A DNA stretch of 64,000 nucleotides from Jiella sonneratiae (GTDB lineage: Bacteria > Pseudomonadota > Alphaproteobacteria > Rhizobiales > Rhizobiaceae): the NCBI RefSeq assembly GCF_017353515.1, contig NZ_JAFMPY010000001.1:248001-312000 (forward strand), read 5' to 3'. The position numbers and the translations under genes were made by a program. The notes below the pieces were generated by a model. It saw only the letters and a list, made by a program, of their open reading frames with translations. It made no database searches and was not told where the DNA came from. Below, in pieces: positions 33,118 to 42,050 of this stretch. Within the stretch, counting starts at the first letter, position 1; every line of letters starts with the position of its first letter.

Positions 33118-33661
33118 CGGCAATTCTCCCTTCCATCTCGATCGGGGAACGTTTCCGGCCGGTGCAGGGGTTCCGACATCCGATTCCGTTTCGGGCGATC
33201 CCCGTTTCGGGAGACCACGCGCCGCATGCCAGGGCCCGAGGCCGACCGGGCAAATCCACGACGCCCCGTTGACGGCTGGAATCTGCCATTGGCCGACATG
33301 CGAGGTCGAGAGTGAAGTGCGGGAGTGTCGTCGGGCCGAGAACGGGCGGCGCGACGTGCCGGGTCGGATGAGCGAGCGGCGGAACGGCGCCCGCCGCCGA
33401 TTGCGCGCCCATGGCGGGTCGCCGGCGCTGCTGCCACGACGAAACGAAAAGCGCGGCCGGCAGGCGCCCCTTCCTGCCGGCACACGCCCTTCGACACGCC
33501 GGCACTCGGATGCCCCGGCGGGACGATCACGGCAAGCCCCGAGACGGGGCCCCCGCTGATGCACAACTCTGTCTCGCCGACACGAGGCTCGGCAGCCACG
33601 ACCCATCCGCCGGATCAATGCCTGGGCGGCTCAGCGCCTCGGCAGATCGGCGACTCCGCCA

Positions 33662-33695
33662 GAGAGAACCCGCTGCCGGAGAGAACCCGCTGCCG
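33662..33695. repeat. perfect 17-bp tandem duplication
   Basis: GAGAGAACCCGCTGCCG occurs twice head to tail with no mismatch (33662-33678 and 33679-33695), in non-coding DNA. It is a likely recent slippage product. Confidence 0.85.
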
Positions 33696-33824
33696 GCCCG
33701 AGGCGTCCGCCTGGACGGGCCTTCCGGCGCGCGAGCACCCATCCGCATCGCCTGCCGCGGCGCGCCGGCCGGAAGACCGGACCCTCCGCGAAACCCGCTT
33801 CGACGATCCAACCAGGCACGCGTA

Positions 33825-33841
33825 TTCCTTAACGTAAGGAA
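33825..33841. promoter_or_regulatory. perfect dyad, possible operator
   Basis: TTCCTTAACGTAAGGAA has two 7-bp arms around ACG. No T-run follows on either strand, so an operator is more likely than a terminator. It lies about 85 bp past the end of the DsbA-family gene and 700 bp before the CDF-like gene, so the target is unclear. Confidence 0.3.
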
Positions 33842-33920
33842 AGCATAATTCCCGGGTCCTGTCGAGGCGTTTTCCTGCAAATCCGCGCTTTAAGATTGCA
33901 TATTGCGGATGGCGCGGAAT

Positions 33921-34577
33921 TCAGTTGTTCCCAAGAAACCGCGCGATTTCCGCAAGGACCTGTTCCGGCGGAAGAAATCCGATCGCGATCGGGCGATACC
34001 GCCCCGCCGCCCCTGCTTCTGGCCCGGCGACGAGGGTCGGAAAGCCGGTCACGCCGGACGCCTTGGTGACGGCGAAGTCGGCGAGGGTCTCCTCCCGCGT
34101 CGCGGGATCATCGAAGGCCGCGGCGAAGGCGTCACGGTCGAGGCCCGCCCCGGCCGCGAGGTCGGCAAGGACGCCGGCGTCCGTGACGTCGCGGTTTTCG
34201 GCGTAGAAGCCGTGGGCCACCCGGCGGTTCAGCGCGAAGGCCCGCGAGGGATCGAGCCGGCGGGCGGCGACCACGGCGCGGGCTGCAGGCTCTGTGTCGT
34301 AGACGAAGCCGGTCCGGTCGAAGAACGCGTAGTCGAAGGGCTGGCCGCTCACCGCCGCGACGTGTTCCCAGTGGCTGCGGATCTCGGCCTTGGCCTGCTC
34401 GTCCATCGCCGTCGTGGTGAACGGACGCAGACCGCCGAGGACGAGCCGGATGGGCAGGTCCGGATGGCGCGCGGCGATCGCCTCGATCGCCGGGTGGAAG
34501 CCCCAGCACCACGAACACATCGGATCGGCGAAATAGACGAGATGCGGTATCACCAGCGGCCTCCCTGCGTTCGACAT
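33921..34577 (-). CDS. DsbA-family (FrnE-like) thioredoxin-fold protein
   Basis: A 218-residue DsbA-superfamily protein of the FrnE/2-hydroxychromene isomerase-like type. The active site C21-S-W-C24 is in YFADPMCSWCWGFHP near the N-terminus. The helical insert and the cis-Pro region (TGFPTLV) follow as expected. There is no signal peptide, so it is probably a cytoplasmic thiol oxidoreductase with an unknown partner. The start is uncertain: ATG 34577 matches family length, but neither it nor ATG 34619, which would add 14 residues, has a clear ribosome site. Confidence 0.85.
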   Translation of the reverse strand: MSNAGRPLVIPHLVYFADPMCSWCWGFHPAIEAIAARHPDLPIRLVLGGLRPFTTTAMDEQAKAEIRSHWEHVAAVSGQPFDYAFFDRTGFVYDTEPAARAVVAARRLDPSRAFALNRRVAHGFYAENRDVTDAGVLADLAAGAGLDRDAFAAAFDDPATREETLADFAVTKASGVTGFPTLVAGPEAGAAGRYRPIAIGFLPPEQVLAEIARFLGNN

Positions 34578-34918
34578 AAGAACGGGCGGCCCGCGGTGCA
34601 AATCCACCCGCGGTTGCATTGCCCGCTAAGATGGGTGACTATGCGTCAACCTGCCCGGTCCGGCGAAGGAGTCGACTGCGACAGAGAGGTTGTGCGCGTG
34701 CGGGGTTGCGGGCGGACCCGCAGGCCCTGCGGACGCGGCGTCGGCTTCCCCGGGGTCTCCGACGCGGCTCTGACGGAGCGCTCGGCGGGCATGGCTGAAA
34801 CGGCGCCGGCCGCAACCGGCGGAGAGTGACCGCCGGCGGACACTTGATGCCGGCGGACACCGGATGGTCGATCGAAGGGCGCGCGGCGCGCCAGGCTCCG
34901 CCGCAAGGGAGGCAAACC
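34578..34918. other. 341-bp divergent intergenic region, nothing recognised
   Basis: It separates the DsbA-family gene (minus) from the BA14K-like gene (plus). I see no EcfG or FixK motif, RNA gene or convincing small ORF apart from the purine-rich site just before 34919. Confidence 0.4.
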
Positions 34919-35344
34919 ATGGCAAGGGCGTCGAACAACAGCCTCGGCAGGCTTTCGCTCAGCACCGTCGCGGCCTGCGTCGCGCTCGTCTTCACCCCGC
35001 TTCTCGTGCCGGCGGGAACGCCGCTGCTGGGTGCCGGCGAGGCGAAGGCCGGACACCGGCACCACCATCACGACGGTTTCGACGCCGGCGCGGCGGCGGT
35101 GATCGGCGGCATCATCGGGCTCGGGCTCGGCCTGTCGGTCGGCGAGGCGCGCTACTATGACGGCCCGTACTACCGCTACCGGCCGCGCCCGCTCTACCGG
35201 GTCTACCCAGAGGTCCGATACTACGGGGGCCCGCATCCCTGGACCGGCGCCTGGTACCGCTACTGCGCGGCGAAGTACCGCTCCTTCGACGCCCGTTCCG
35301 GCACCTTTCAGCCGAATCACGGCCGGCGGCGGCTCTGCCGCTGA
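34919..35344 (+). CDS. BA14K-family secreted protein
   Basis: A 141-residue exported protein. The N-terminus is a signal peptide (STVAACVALVFTPLLVPAG region, with cleavage probably after ...GEAKA). A His cluster (HRHHHH) and a Gly-rich hydrophobic stretch (AAAVIGGIIGLGLGLSVG) come next. A Tyr/Arg/Pro-rich region leads to the family C-terminus, with WTGAWYRYCAAKYRSFD and GRRRLC. BA14K proteins of Brucella and relatives are small surface or periplasmic, lectin-like, immunoreactive proteins restricted mostly to Hyphomicrobiales. AAGGGAGG precedes ATG 34919. It is monocistronic. Confidence 0.85.
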   Translation: MARASNNSLGRLSLSTVAACVALVFTPLLVPAGTPLLGAGEAKAGHRHHHHDGFDAGAAAVIGGIIGLGLGLSVGEARYYDGPYYRYRPRPLYRVYPEVRYYGGPHPWTGAWYRYCAAKYRSFDARSGTFQPNHGRRRLCR

Positions 35345-35479
35345 GGGTTGCCGCAGGGCCACGACCGACTGCGGCCCGAAATGCCGGCCGGGCGTATGAA
35401 CATCCCGCAACGGTCCGGCCGAGCCCGGCCGGGAAGGCGGACTTGCAGGTTGCCGCGGCAGCCGGAACGCCGTTCGACC

Positions 35480-35604
35480 GGGCGTCATACGGTTTCCGGC
35501 ACATCACGTCGTGATGCCGGAAATCGTGATGCCGGAGACAAAGACGCTCATTCGCCGCGCGGGCGTGATTCGAGCCCCGCTCTCATCGAGCGGATCTCGT
35601 ATCA
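35480..35604 (-). repeat. RIME-like interspersed palindromic repeat, copy 1
   Basis: Read on the minus strand, it begins TGATACGAGATC and ends near CCGGAAACCGTATGACGCCC. It matches copy 2 (59508-59618) over its length except for a few substitutions and one extra ~15-bp internal duplication (TTTCCGGCATCACGA). It contains two hairpins, one closed by TGATACGAG/CTCGAATCA (one mismatch) and one by CCGGCATCAC/GTGATGTGCCGG-like arms. The first TGA is the stop codon of the aminopeptidase P gene. Size and two-stem structure resemble the RIME elements of rhizobia. Confidence 0.8.
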
Positions 35605-37422
35605 GACCGGCCGGGTCGCCGCCTCGAGCCAGAGCGCGTCTTCCGGCGACAGGTCGCCGGACAGCGTCTCGCGGACCCGGGCATGATAGCCGTTGAGCCA
35701 GCCCCGCTCCTCTTCGCCGAGCAGCGTGGCGTCGATCAGCCGGCGGTCGATCGGCGCGAGCGTCAGCGTCTCGAAGCCGAGCATCGGCATGTCGCCACCC
35801 GCGATCGCAGAGGCTTCGGTGACGACGACGAGATTCTCGATCCTGATGCCGAAGGCGCCCTCCCTGTAGTAGCCGGGCTCGTTGGAGAGGATCATGCCCG
35901 GCTTCAGCACCGCCATGCCGCGCCGCGAGATCGACTGCGGCCCTTCGTGCACCGCGAGGAAGGCGCCGACGCCGTGGCCGGTGCCGTGGGCATAGTCGCA
36001 GCCGGCCTTCCAGAGGGCGATGCGCGCCAGAACATCGATGTCGATGCCGCGCGTGCCTTTCGGAAACCGCGCCAGAGAGATCGCGATCATCCCCTTCAAC
36101 ACCTGCGTGAAACGCGTGCGCATCAGGGCGTCCGGTTTGCCGACCGGCACCGTGCGGGTGATGTCGGTGGTTCCGTCGAGATACTGGGCGCCCGAATCGA
36201 TCAGGAAGAGTTCCCCCGCCCCGAGCCTGCGGTTGGTCTGCCGGTTGACCCGGTAGTGGACGATGGCGCCGTTCGGCCCCGCCCCGGCGATCGTGTCGAA
36301 GGAAATGTCCATCAGCGCCATGCCTGCCGCCTCGCCGGCCTCGGCCCGGAAGGCCTCCAGCCGCTCCGCCGCGCCGATCTCGTCGGTCGAGCCGGGTGCC
36401 TGACGGTCGAGCCAGGCGAGAAAACGCGTCACCGCGAGGCCGTCGCGACGGTGGGCGGCGCGGCTTCCGGCGAGTTCGCCCTCGTTCTTCACCGCCCGCG
36501 GCAGGCGCGCGGGATCGGAAAGCGCGACGACGTCGCCCCCCGCCGCGGCGACGATGGCGGCAAGCCGCGCGGCGACGAGGTCGCGGTCGAGCCCGATCTG
36601 GCCGCCCTGCGACAGGTCGGCGAGCTCGGCTTCGAAGGCCTCCGGCGGCCGGATGTCGGCATGCGCCGCAAGCTGTGCCGCGACACCCTCGTCGAGCTTG
36701 TCCGGATCGACGTAGAGCCGCGGCCGCTCCTTCACCGGGACGATGGCGAAGGCAAGCATCAGCGGCGTGTGGGCGACGTCGGCGCCGCGGACGTTGAACG
36801 CCCAGGCGATCGACGAAGGATCGGTCAGCACCGTCAGATCGGCCCGGGCGACGGCGATCGCCGCCTGGATCTCGCCGAGCTTGGCGTCGACGCTTCTGCC
36901 GGCGAGATTGTCGCCGTGCAGGAACGCCTTGCCCTTCGGCGGCGCCGGACGGTCGGTCCAGAGCCGGTCGATCGGGTTTTCGGAAAGGGCGACGAGTTCG
37001 CCGCCGCTGCGCGCCATCACCTCTCGCAGCTTCTCCACCTCGGCGATGGTGTGGAGCCAGGGATCGTAGGCGATGCGCCGCCCGGCCGCCTCGGTCTCGA
37101 GAAAGGCGGAGAGCGGCGTCTCGATCGACGAAGCAGGCGAAAAGACCGACAGGTCGACCTGGTCGCGGACCTGCAGCGTATAGCGGCCGTCGACGAGGAT
37201 CGCCGCCTTGTCGGAAAGGACGACGGCAACGCCCGCCGAGCCGGAAAAGCCGGTCAGCCATTCGAGCCGCGCCGCCGATGCGGGGATGTATTCGCCCTGA
37301 TGCTCGTCGGCGCGCGGCACCACGAAGCCGTCGACGCCCGCCTCGCTCAGCAGCCGCCGCAGGCCTTCGACGCGCTCGGCGCTCAGCGAAAAGTCGCTGG
37401 TACCGTCGAAATTCTGAAACAT
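35602..37422 (-). CDS. pepP: Xaa-Pro aminopeptidase (M24B aminopeptidase P family)
   Basis: A 606-residue cytoplasmic metallopeptidase that removes an N-terminal residue preceding proline. It has the long form of the family: two creatinase-like N-terminal domains (about 1-310) and the C-terminal pita-bread domain. The dinuclear metal ligands are visible: Asp in LFLIDSGAQYLDG, Asp in TTDITRT, His in GTGHGVGAFL, Glu in LSNEPGYY and Glu in IRIENLVV. MFQNFDG at 37422 is chosen as the start by alignment with the family; only a weak GAGAG site precedes it. Its stop codon lies inside the interspersed repeat. Confidence 0.9.
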   Translation of the reverse strand: MFQNFDGTSDFSLSAERVEGLRRLLSEAGVDGFVVPRADEHQGEYIPASAARLEWLTGFSGSAGVAVVLSDKAAILVDGRYTLQVRDQVDLSVFSPASSIETPLSAFLETEAAGRRIAYDPWLHTIAEVEKLREVMARSGGELVALSENPIDRLWTDRPAPPKGKAFLHGDNLAGRSVDAKLGEIQAAIAVARADLTVLTDPSSIAWAFNVRGADVAHTPLMLAFAIVPVKERPRLYVDPDKLDEGVAAQLAAHADIRPPEAFEAELADLSQGGQIGLDRDLVAARLAAIVAAAGGDVVALSDPARLPRAVKNEGELAGSRAAHRRDGLAVTRFLAWLDRQAPGSTDEIGAAERLEAFRAEAGEAAGMALMDISFDTIAGAGPNGAIVHYRVNRQTNRRLGAGELFLIDSGAQYLDGTTDITRTVPVGKPDALMRTRFTQVLKGMIAISLARFPKGTRGIDIDVLARIALWKAGCDYAHGTGHGVGAFLAVHEGPQSISRRGMAVLKPGMILSNEPGYYREGAFGIRIENLVVVTEASAIAGGDMPMLGFETLTLAPIDRRLIDATLLGEEERGWLNGYHARVRETLSGDLSPEDALWLEAATRPV

Positions 37423-37675
37423 CGGATCTCTCACCCTGCCGCTTGAAGGCATTCCTCGCAGTTGTGTCCGGCATTTCGCCGGCCGCCGCAAGTTCCGCGA
37501 TCCGATGCTCCGGTCGCAAGGCGACGGATCGATGGTTCGGCCCCGGGAAGAGCCGTTATGTTGCGTTGCAATAAACGGGAGGGTCCTATGCGGCGGGCAC
37601 TCTACCGGAAAGCCGCCGAGCCGCGCATATTTCGGTGCAACGGGAGGCCGGAACCGCTTCTGAAGGAGAACGCCA

Positions 37676-37879
37676 ATGGCCAGCAACGACACCACCACGA
37701 CCCGCCCGCGCCAGCAGAGCACGGGCATCATGCGCACCGTCCTCAACCGCATGATGGAGGCCCGCGAGCGCGAGGCGCGCCGCTACATCGCCACCCATTA
37801 CGGCAAGCGCTTTGCCCCGGACGGCCTCAGCGGCGAGACTGCCTCGCATTTCGAAAGCCGCGGCCCGCAGCGCGCCTGA
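37676..37879 (+). CDS. 67-residue conserved-looking hypothetical protein
   Basis: A short basic protein (MASNDTTTTRPRQQ...) with a central amphipathic Arg/Glu-rich helix, RTVLNRMMEAREREARRYIA, and the tail HYGKRFAPDGLSGETASHF. I do not recognise its function. It is very likely real because AAGGAG lies eight bases before the ATG, codon use matches the genome, and a strong factor-independent terminator follows. The segment is flanked by inverted 13-bp copies of a TTGC/GCAA motif (37558-37570 and 37914-37926, one mismatch), which may be regulatory. Confidence 0.75.
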   Translation: MASNDTTTTRPRQQSTGIMRTVLNRMMEAREREARRYIATHYGKRFAPDGLSGETASHFESRGPQRA

Positions 37880-37938
37880 CCGGCACCGGGCAGCATAGGC
37901 CGAGCGGTCTTGCTGCAATGCAACATGAATATGGACGC

Positions 37939-37977
37939 AAGGTCCGGCAGCTCCACGCGGGCTGCCGGACCTTTTTT
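37939..37977 (+). terminator. factor-independent terminator of the 67-residue gene
   Basis: A perfect 13-bp stem AAGGTCCGGCAGC/GCTGCCGGACCTT with a 9-base loop is followed by six Ts (37972-37977). It lies 60 bases after the stop codon on the same strand. Confidence 0.92.
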
Positions 37978-38044
37978 CATGGGATGGGCTCATTGTCGCG
38001 TGAAACGGTGGCGAGGCCGGGCGAACGCCGCCGCGCCGCAGGAA

Positions 38045-38923
38045 TCACGCCGCGGCGCGGCGGAGATGCAGCGCCGCCCATTCGCCGATGACGCGCGTCT
38101 CGCGATGGACGAAGCCCTGCGCCCGGTAGGCGGCGCGCACGGCCGCCACCTGCGAGACCAGGATGCCGGACAGGATCACGTCGGCGCGCCGCGCCGCGTG
38201 GCGGCGGAATGCCGGCGCGAGGTGGATCAGCGGGCCGGCCAGGATGTTGGCGACGATCAGCTCGTAGGGCGCCCGCCGGCGCACGGCCGGAGCGGCGAAG
38301 CCATCGGCGCGAATGGTCTCGACGAAGCGCGCGACGCCGTTCGCTCGCACGTTGGCCGCGGCGACGGCGACGGCGACCGGATCGACGTCGGTGGCGAGCA
38401 CCTGCAGCCGCGCCAGCTTGGCGGCGGCGATGGCGAGGACGGCGCTGCCGGTGCCGAGATCGAGCACCCGGCCCGGACGCCGCAGCCGCACGATCTCGTC
38501 GATCATCGCGAGGCACCCGGCGGTGGTGGCGTGATGGCCGGTGCCGAAGGCGAGGCCGGCCTCGATCTCGATCGACAGCTCGTGCGCCCCGACCTTGTCC
38601 CGGTCGTGGGCGCCGTGGACGACGAAGCGGCCGGCCCGGACCGGCTTCAGCTCGGCGAGGACGGCGGCCATCCAGTCCCGGTCGGCAAGCTCCTCCCGGC
38701 CGATCTCGTCATCGGGCCGAAGGCCTGCGGCCGTTCGGAACTCTTCCGTCCGGTCGTCGCCGTCTTCCGCCGCCAGATAAGCCGCGACCTCGACGATGCC
38801 GGCGGCCTCGTCGATCTCCGTCAGGGCGAGCGGCGCACCCTCCTCCTCGAAGACGGCATCGAGCGCGGCATAGGCGGCCTCGGCCTCGGCGCGCCTGCCG
38901 CGCCAGAAATAGCGTGTCTGCAC
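38045..38923 (-). CDS. prmA: ribosomal protein L11 methyltransferase
   Basis: A 292-residue SAM-dependent methyltransferase acting on ribosomal protein L11. Diagnostic stretches are IEIEAGLAFGTGHHATTAGCL (substrate loop), VLDLGTGSAVLAIAAAKL (SAM motif I) and ELIVANILAGPLIHLAP (the N-I-L-A active region). GTG 38923 is chosen because it follows the antiporter stop by two bases, the family N-terminus QTRYFWRG starts there, and GAAGGGA lies upstream. It is translated with the antiporter gene. Confidence 0.92.
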   Translation of the reverse strand: MQTRYFWRGRRAEAEAAYAALDAVFEEEGAPLALTEIDEAAGIVEVAAYLAAEDGDDRTEEFRTAAGLRPDDEIGREELADRDWMAAVLAELKPVRAGRFVVHGAHDRDKVGAHELSIEIEAGLAFGTGHHATTAGCLAMIDEIVRLRRPGRVLDLGTGSAVLAIAAAKLARLQVLATDVDPVAVAVAAANVRANGVARFVETIRADGFAAPAVRRRAPYELIVANILAGPLIHLAPAFRRHAARRADVILSGILVSQVAAVRAAYRAQGFVHRETRVIGEWAALHLRRAAA

Positions 38924-38925
38924 CG

Positions 38926-40836
38926 TCAGTTCGTCCCTTCGGCCTGTTTCGAGACCTCCTCGGCGGTCTTGCGGGCCTTTTCCCTGCGCGCCTCGCGTTC
39001 GGTCAAGGTGCCGCGGACGATCTTTTCCTGTTCGCGCTCGGCCCGCGGCGGCCCGAAGGAGACGATGGTGTCGCCGGGCCCCGGCTCGCCCGCCCCTTCG
39101 CCGGCCGCAAAGACGATCTCCTGCGAGGGCCTGATCCAGAGGATCGGCAGCGTGCCTTCCGGCCGGGTCTCGAAGAACTGGCCGTAGCCGAACTCCGCCG
39201 TCAGCCTCGTCGCCTGGAAGGCCCAGCCGTCGATCACGTGGTCGCGCAGCTCGTTGTAACCGCGGGGGGGATCGAAGAGCGGCCGGCCGCCCAGCGAGAA
39301 GTGCATCGTGTGGCGCGCGCTCGAAGTCTGCGTGTTGGCGGCCGTCGCGCCGATCTGGAACACTTCGGAGCGGCCGATCTCGGCGCCGAAGTCGGTGCAG
39401 ACGAGAGCGTTGTAGGCGTCGTTGTCGGTGGCCGCGATCATGTGGTCGAAGCGCGACAGGTCGAGCGAGTGGTGCGCCTCTTCGGAGAGGATCTCGCCGA
39501 ACCAGACCTCCACCTCGCCGAGCCGCGCCTCGGAGACATGCGACCAGTTGGCATCGGCGATCAGCACCGGCACTTCCAGAGCCTTCAGCCGCTGCGCCAG
39601 GGCGATCGAGAAGCGCGAGGCCCCGACGACGAGGATGCCGGGCCGGTTGGTGACCCGCAGGTCGAGGAGCCGGGCGAGCGGCTTCAGGGTGAAGCCGTGG
39701 AGAAGGATCGTCGCGGCGACGACGGCGAAGGTGTAGGCGACCATCCGGTCGGCATCGGCAAGGCCGATGCGGGCGAGCGACGAGCCGAAGAGGCCCGCGA
39801 CCGCGACGGCGACGATGCCGCGCGGCGCGATCCAGCCGACGAGCAGGCGCTCGCGGAAGCCGAGCCCGGCGCCGATGGTCGAGACGAAGAGCGTCAACGG
39901 CCGGATGACGCAGAGGACGAGCACGAGAAAGGCGACCACCCGCCATTCCAGGCTGAGGATCACCTCCCGCTGCAGCGACGCCGTCAGGATGATGAACAGG
40001 CCGGAGACGAGGAGGACGGTGATCGTCTCCTTGAAGCGGCGCAGCTCGTTGAGGCTGGCCAGCCGGCTGTTCGCCATGGTGATGCCCATGACCGTCACGG
40101 TGAGCAGGCCGGCCTCCTCGAGAACGAGGTTGGTCAGGGCGTTCATGGCGACGACGACGGCGAAGAGGATCGGCGCCTTGAGATATTCCGGCGCATGGCC
40201 GCGGGCGAAGAAGACCGTCAGTCCCCGGCCGACGAGGATGCCGCCGACGACGGCGACGAGCAGTGCCGCGGCCGTCGTCACGATCAGATGTTCCGCCTCG
40301 TGGGCGCCGCGCAGGACGAGATAGGCCTCGAAGGCGACGACCGCGAAGAGCGCGCCGACGGGATCGTTGAGGATTGCCTCCCAGCGCAGGATCGAGGCGG
40401 GGCGCGAGCGCAGCCGGGCATGGCGCAGCAGCGGCATGATCACCGTCGGGCCGGTCACCACGAGCAGCGCCCCGAGAATGATCGAGACCGGCCAGGACAT
40501 CGCGCCGACATAACGGGCGGCGAGCGCCGTCAGCACCCAGACCAGCGGGCCCGACAGCAGCACGACCCGCCGCACGGCGGTCGAGGTTTCACGGATCTCG
40601 CGCAGGCGCAGCGTCAGCCCGCCCTCGAACAGGATGATCGCGACGGCGGTCGAGACCAGCGGCGTGTAGAGGTCGCCGAAATCCTTGCGCGGGTTCATCA
40701 GACCGGTCAGCGGGCCGAAGACCAGCCCGACGCCGAGCAGCATGACGATGGCGGGCACCTGCAGCCGCCAGGCAAGCCACTGCGAGGCGATGCCCGCGAC
40801 GCCGATGACGGCGAGCTGCAAGGCGAGGTCGTGCAT
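38926..40836 (-). CDS. CPA1-type cation:proton antiporter with TrkA-N domain
   Basis: A 636-residue Na+(K+)/H+ antiporter. The first ~400 residues form a 12-13-helix exchanger with FGPLTGLMNP, ALLVVTGPTVIMPLL, EAILNDPVGALFAVVAFE (Asn-Asp of the ion site) and ERLLVGWIAPRGIVAVAVAGL. Then comes a nucleotide-binding RCK/TrkA-N region (GILVVGASRFSIALAQRLKAL, IAATDNDAYNALV), which suggests gating by nucleotide. The C-terminus is a charged coiled segment. ATG 40836 is preceded by AGGA ten bases away. The gene lies just before prmA on the same strand. Confidence 0.9.
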   Translation of the reverse strand: MHDLALQLAVIGVAGIASQWLAWRLQVPAIVMLLGVGLVFGPLTGLMNPRKDFGDLYTPLVSTAVAIILFEGGLTLRLREIRETSTAVRRVVLLSGPLVWVLTALAARYVGAMSWPVSIILGALLVVTGPTVIMPLLRHARLRSRPASILRWEAILNDPVGALFAVVAFEAYLVLRGAHEAEHLIVTTAAALLVAVVGGILVGRGLTVFFARGHAPEYLKAPILFAVVVAMNALTNLVLEEAGLLTVTVMGITMANSRLASLNELRRFKETITVLLVSGLFIILTASLQREVILSLEWRVVAFLVLVLCVIRPLTLFVSTIGAGLGFRERLLVGWIAPRGIVAVAVAGLFGSSLARIGLADADRMVAYTFAVVAATILLHGFTLKPLARLLDLRVTNRPGILVVGASRFSIALAQRLKALEVPVLIADANWSHVSEARLGEVEVWFGEILSEEAHHSLDLSRFDHMIAATDNDAYNALVCTDFGAEIGRSEVFQIGATAANTQTSSARHTMHFSLGGRPLFDPPRGYNELRDHVIDGWAFQATRLTAEFGYGQFFETRPEGTLPILWIRPSQEIVFAAGEGAGEPGPGDTIVSFGPPRAEREQEKIVRGTLTEREARREKARKTAEEVSKQAEGTN

Positions 40837-41035
40837 GTGCGGAGGGTCCTGTCGGTTCCGGTCGGCGGGTCGGCCCGCCCGACCGGGATCTTGTTGCGCA
40901 AGGACATAACGCGCGGGCGCATTCGGCAAAGCCGGATCGCGCCGCTCATTCCGCCGCGCATTGCGCCGCAGTCACGCCGTCGGCGACGCGAGCCGCGTCG
41001 CGGCCGGCTGGCACCGCCAGGGCGCCGGCCGGCGA

Positions 41036-41626
41036 TCAGGCGCCGGCGAGCCGTTCCAGCTTGGCGCCCACCGTCTTCGGATCCTCGCCATAGGCGATCG
41101 TCCCGGCCAGCCTGCCGTTTTTGTCGATGAGGAAGGTGGTCGCCGTATGGTCCATCAGATAGTCGTCGCCCTCGCCGGCCTTGCGATAGAACGCGCCCCA
41201 GCCCTTCGCCGTCTTCGCGATGTCGGCCTCGTCGCCGGTCAGAGCGACGATCTTCGGCGACACCGCCTCGACATAGTCCTTCAGCACCGCGGGGGTGTCG
41301 CGGGCCGGATCGACGGTGACGAAGACGATTTTGAAATCGTGGCCCGCCTTCTCGATCTCGTTCAGATGCGAAGCGAGTTCGTAGAGCGTCGTCGGGCAGA
41401 CGTCCGGGCAGTGGGTATAGCCGAAGAATAGCGCGAAGGGCTCGCCCGCCAGCTTTTTGGAGCTGAATTCGTCGCCGTTCTGGTCGACGAGAGTGAACGG
41501 GGTGCCATAGGGCTTTTCGGCGGCGCTGCCGCCGCCCGAGAGGTTGAGATAGGTGACGACGAGGGCCCCGGCGAGAAGGGCGACGAGCGCCCAAAGTCCC
41601 GTCTGGATGATCGTACGCGTCTGCAT
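41036..41626 (-). CDS. SCO1/SenC-family copper chaperone
   Basis: A 196-residue membrane-anchored protein with a thioredoxin-like periplasmic domain, delivering copper to the CuA centre of cytochrome c oxidase. One N-terminal helix (about residues 9-30) is followed by FALFFGYTHCPDVCPTTL with the Cu ligands C73 and C77, and H160 in YLMDHTATTFLID. GGAGTGACGC precedes ATG 41626. No cytochrome c oxidase genes are adjacent, and the quinol oxidase in this window lacks CuA, so its client lies elsewhere. The small membrane protein gene upstream on the same strand may be co-transcribed. Confidence 0.92.
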   Translation of the reverse strand: MQTRTIIQTGLWALVALLAGALVVTYLNLSGGGSAAEKPYGTPFTLVDQNGDEFSSKKLAGEPFALFFGYTHCPDVCPTTLYELASHLNEIEKAGHDFKIVFVTVDPARDTPAVLKDYVEAVSPKIVALTGDEADIAKTAKGWGAFYRKAGEGDDYLMDHTATTFLIDKNGRLAGTIAYGEDPKTVGAKLERLAGA

Positions 41627-41706
41627 CTTGCGTCACTCCGGAGGTCTGGCCGGCCGGTCGCGCTCGCCACGAGCGAAAGCGGATCCGCCGACCTGCCGGG
41701 CTCGGC

Positions 41707-41907
41707 TCAGAAGCAGCTCGCCCAGGCGTCCGCCGCGAGCTTTACGAAAAGTGCCTCCCCGTGATCAAGCCACATGGCAAGACCGACACCCCCCAAGGCG
41801 ATGAGTGCGACGCCTGCCGCAACGGCGGCCGCAAGGCCGCTCCGCCCCGCCGCGACCGGCGAAGCCGCGGCAACCTCGGAAGCTCGAATTGGATTAAATC
41901 TCTTCAT
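41707..41907 (-). CDS. small single-span membrane protein upstream of sco
   Basis: A 66-residue protein with one membrane helix (LAAAVAAGVALIALGGVGLAM) and a C-terminal segment WLDHGEALFVKLAADAWASCF ending at Cys-Phe. Small proteins of this shape next to Sco genes are familiar in Hyphomicrobiales, but I know no function. The ribosome site is weak. Support comes from composition, helix pattern, position 80 bp before sco on the same strand, and an AT-rich promoter-like stretch just upstream. Confidence 0.6.
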   Translation of the reverse strand: MKRFNPIRASEVAAASPVAAGRSGLAAAVAAGVALIALGGVGLAMWLDHGEALFVKLAADAWASCF

Positions 41908-42050
41908 TTCTTTGATATACTTCCGCTATGCAAATTAACCCAACCGGAAAATTTCGAATATCTTGCAACTCTGCGATCATTCTTCCGCCCGCGCCGCTGC
42001 CGTAGCTCGGAGGCGACGACGAATCGTCGTGATCTCCGGGACGGACGCCG

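Larger units (their letters stand above)
33118..33920. other. 803-bp intergenic region with a tandem repeat and a dyad
   Basis: Reading frames of 90-170 codons exist on both strands, but all are rich in Arg, Pro, Ser and Gly and lack ribosome sites, as expected of non-coding high-GC DNA. Two structures stand out: a 17-bp tandem duplication at 33662-33695 and a perfect dyad at 33825-33841. No RNA gene was recognised. The region could hold the promoter of the CDF gene and perhaps a decayed gene. Confidence 0.4.

Noticed and set aside
33325-33837. A possible 170-residue gene in the gap between the CDF-like and DsbA-family genes
   Set aside because: Rich in Pro, Arg and Ser, no ribosome site, spans the tandem repeat, and overlapping frames of similar length exist in all directions.
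38209-41130. A 973-codon open frame on the plus strand antisense to prmA and the antiporter
   Set aside because: Composition is that of an antisense shadow (Arg/Gly/Asp/Glu/His repeats without fold-like pattern). The opposite strand encodes two clear proteins.
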